DNA of 64,000 nt from Paenibacillus sp. GP183 (lineage in GTDB: Bacteria; Bacillota; Bacilli; Paenibacillales; NBRC-103111), in assembly GCF_900104695.1 (NCBI RefSeq), contig NZ_FNSW01000001.1, positions 992,001 to 1,056,000 on the forward strand, read 5' to 3'. Below the pieces are notes generated by a model. It did not search any database, was not told the origin of the DNA, and worked only from the letters and a program-made list of their open reading frames with translations. Position numbers and translations under genes: made by a program. The first letter of the stretch is position 1. Each line of letters begins with the position of its first letter. Shown piece after piece: positions 62,718-64,000 of this stretch.

Positions 62718-63652
62718 CAGCCTTTTCCACCATCCTCGTAATGGACCCATTTATTCGATGTTTTGAATGCCACAAAGGTAACAACCATGATGATCAGAAA
62801 CAGCACCCACGATTGTGCCGAAGCATAGCCCATTTTGAAAAATTGAAAAGCATTCTGATAAATCAGCAGCCCGTATAAATACGTAGAATTGAGCGGCCCT
62901 CCGTTAGTAATAATCATCGGACCGGTAAATTCTTGAAAGGCGTTAACCATCTGCATGATGAGGTTAAAGAATAGGATCGGGGTGATCAGCGGCAGCGTGA
63001 TGTTGAAAAACATCCGGAACCGCGAAGCCCCGTCTATTTTTCCAGCTTCATATAATTCAGCCGGGACTTGCTTCAATCCAGCTAAGAAGAGCACCATGGA
63101 AGATCCGAACTGCCATACGGTCAGTAAGCTGACCGTATACAGAGCGAGATTCGGACTGCCGATCCAATCCATGGAAGGCAGGTGCAGACGGCTGAACAGG
63201 ACGTTCACCAGCCCTTCCTTGGAAAATAAATATCGCCAAAGAATAGCTACTGCCACACTGCCTCCCATGATCGATGGCAAGTAATAAATAGTTCGAAAGA
63301 AATTAATGCCTTTCAGCTTCATATTCAGGATCATCGCGACCATTAAAGAAAACGCGATTTTCAGCGGTACGGCAATGAGGACGAAGATGAAAGTAACCTG
63401 CAAGGATTTACGGAACATTGCATCGTCTGTAAATAATTTCACGAAATTTTGCATCCCGATAAAATGCGGCTTCTTCAGTAAGCTTAGATCCGTAAACGAA
63501 TACACGAAGGACGCAATAAAGGGATATAACTCGAAAATCAGGAAGCCTATGAGCCATGGACTGATGTAGAGCAGCCCCATGTAATTCCAAGAACGTCTTT
63601 TCGCCGCCTTGGCAGAAATGGATGTATTGGGTTTGACTGCCGCTGTTTTCAT
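62717..63652 (-). CDS. Sugar ABC transporter permease, LplB/MalF type
   Basis: A 311-residue permease with six helices after a short soluble N terminus. The start MGLLYISPWLIGFLIFELYP near 25-44 and EAA loop EAGKIDGASRFRMFFNITLP near 213-232 are typical of CUT1 importers. ATG 63652 has GGGAG 8 bases upstream. The following permease overlaps by one base. The binding protein gene lies immediately upstream at the window edge. Confidence 0.92.
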   Translation of the reverse strand: MKTAAVKPNTSISAKAAKRRSWNYMGLLYISPWLIGFLIFELYPFIASFVYSFTDLSLLKKPHFIGMQNFVKLFTDDAMFRKSLQVTFIFVLIAVPLKIAFSLMVAMILNMKLKGINFFRTIYYLPSIMGGSVAVAILWRYLFSKEGLVNVLFSRLHLPSMDWIGSPNLALYTVSLLTVWQFGSSMVLFLAGLKQVPAELYEAGKIDGASRFRMFFNITLPLITPILFFNLIMQMVNAFQEFTGPMIITNGGPLNSTYLYGLLIYQNAFQFFKMGYASAQSWVLFLIIMVVTFVAFKTSNKWVHYEDGGKG

Positions 63653-63676
63653 AGGTTGCACTCCCTTTGCTTAAGC

Positions 63677-64000
63677 TTACTTGCTGCTCTTAAGTTCCTT
63701 GAGCTTGGCATTCAGACTGGTGATCAGTTCATCGGCAGCTTGCTCCGGAGTTACTTTCTTGTAGGCCAGTTTCTGCGCAACATCCAAACGAACCTTCCCT
63801 AACTCGGCATTGTTTGTAATGCCATTAACGGGACCCCCGCTTGTCTTCAGGGCGATTTCCGTACCTTTGGCAATATTCGGATCGATATTCCCGGCATCCT
63901 GCAATATTTTCAATGCGGATTTGGATGCGGGTGTACCGCGGGCATCTCCAAGTATGGTAACTGCTTCTTTGTCGTTAAGGAGCCAATTCAGCAGCTTTGC
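63677..64000 (-). CDS. Sugar ABC transporter substrate-binding protein (C-terminal part)
   Basis: Only the last 107 residues are in the window; the gene continues to the right. The visible part (KLLNWLLNDKEAVTILGDAR... and DVAQKLAYKKVTPEQAADEL) is the C-terminal lobe of an extracellular solute-binding protein family 1, a common partner of CUT1 permeases. The signal peptide and lipobox lie outside. It precedes both permease genes and the GH4 gene in one operon. Confidence 0.85.
   Translation of the reverse strand, partial: AKLLNWLLNDKEAVTILGDARGTPASKSALKILQDAGNIDPNIAKGTEIALKTSGGPVNGITNNAELGKVRLDVAQKLAYKKVTPEQAADELITSLNAKLKELKSSK

Noticed and set aside
1-64000. CRISPR arrays, tRNA or rRNA genes, prophage modules, replication origin
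   Set aside because: No regularly spaced repeats beyond the two-copy unit at 12.8 kb, no cloverleaf-like sequence with CCA end, and no phage structural or dnaA-box cluster was noticed. A tRNA or covariance scan would be needed to exclude them fully.

Overview
The window looks like a chromosomal segment of a spore-forming Firmicute of the Paenibacillaceae (Paenibacillus or a close relative). The basis is moderate G+C, strong purine-rich Shine-Dalgarno (SD) sites, many TTG and GTG starts, Bacillus-type proteins (a BmrC/BmrD-like exporter pair, a YneQ-like protein, DUF5317, HelD, RacE/MurI), a SpoB-type kinase and a holin-like type I toxin. I saw no rRNA, tRNA, CRISPR array or prophage block. 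It is mostly ordinary core and metabolic genome with two insertion sequences.

Layout. 1-9.6 kb: leftward genes for a heterodimeric multidrug ABC exporter (second subunit cut by the window edge), an acetyl-xylan-type esterase, DUF1294, glutamate racemase, a MsrA-MsrB fusion, a DinG-like helicase, a luciferase-like oxidoreductase, and a small operon of unknown genes with its own terminator. 9.6-19.6 kb: a YneQ-like protein, HrpB, small genes around a tandem palindromic repeat, a HAD phosphatase, a Nudix hydrolase, an aldo/keto reductase, a long coiled-coil protein, an orphan SpoB-type kinase, a small gene whose promoter is flanked by two LexA-like boxes, and the glycosylase gene tag. 19.7-24.7 kb: a TPP-riboswitch operon for thiamine-precursor uptake (binding lipoprotein, thiamine-binding protein, permease, ATPase) that runs into a TatD-type hydrolase broken by one nonsense codon; an IS1595-type element then separates this operon from tag.

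24.7-35.5 kb: a patatin-like lipase; a lipoprotein / histidine kinase / DUF3369-HD-GYP operon; aminopeptidase AmpS; an operon of DUF5317, a 33-residue hydrophobic peptide and a membrane GGDEF-HD-GYP protein; and a membrane-anchored L,D-transpeptidase. 35.5-38 kb: small genes, two matching palindromes, and an IS4-superfamily element inserted directly after a stop codon. 38-49 kb: zinc phospholipase C-like protein, Ung, TopB, RpiA, an Asp-box propeller coupled to a ubiquitin-like MoaD/ThiS protein, a metallophosphoesterase, a MoxR ATPase plus VWA protein (RavA/ViaA-like), a MOSC protein and a glutathione peroxidase.

49-64 kb: HelD, an SDR oxidoreductase, TrhA, an SGNH hydrolase, a small gene whose SD position is an 11-base G tract, an M20 amidohydrolase, an EamA transporter, a PAS-PAS-GGDEF-EAL protein, a TxpA/RatA-like type I toxin-antitoxin locus, three small unrelated genes, and the distal part of a sugar ABC importer with a GH4 glycosidase.

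Three cyclic-di-GMP enzymes lie within about 32 kb. The most interesting loci are the type I toxin-antitoxin module with both promoters readable, the DUF5317/peptide/GGDEF-HD-GYP operon, the propeller/ubiquitin-like pair, the dual LexA-box promoter and the G-tract ribosome binding site.
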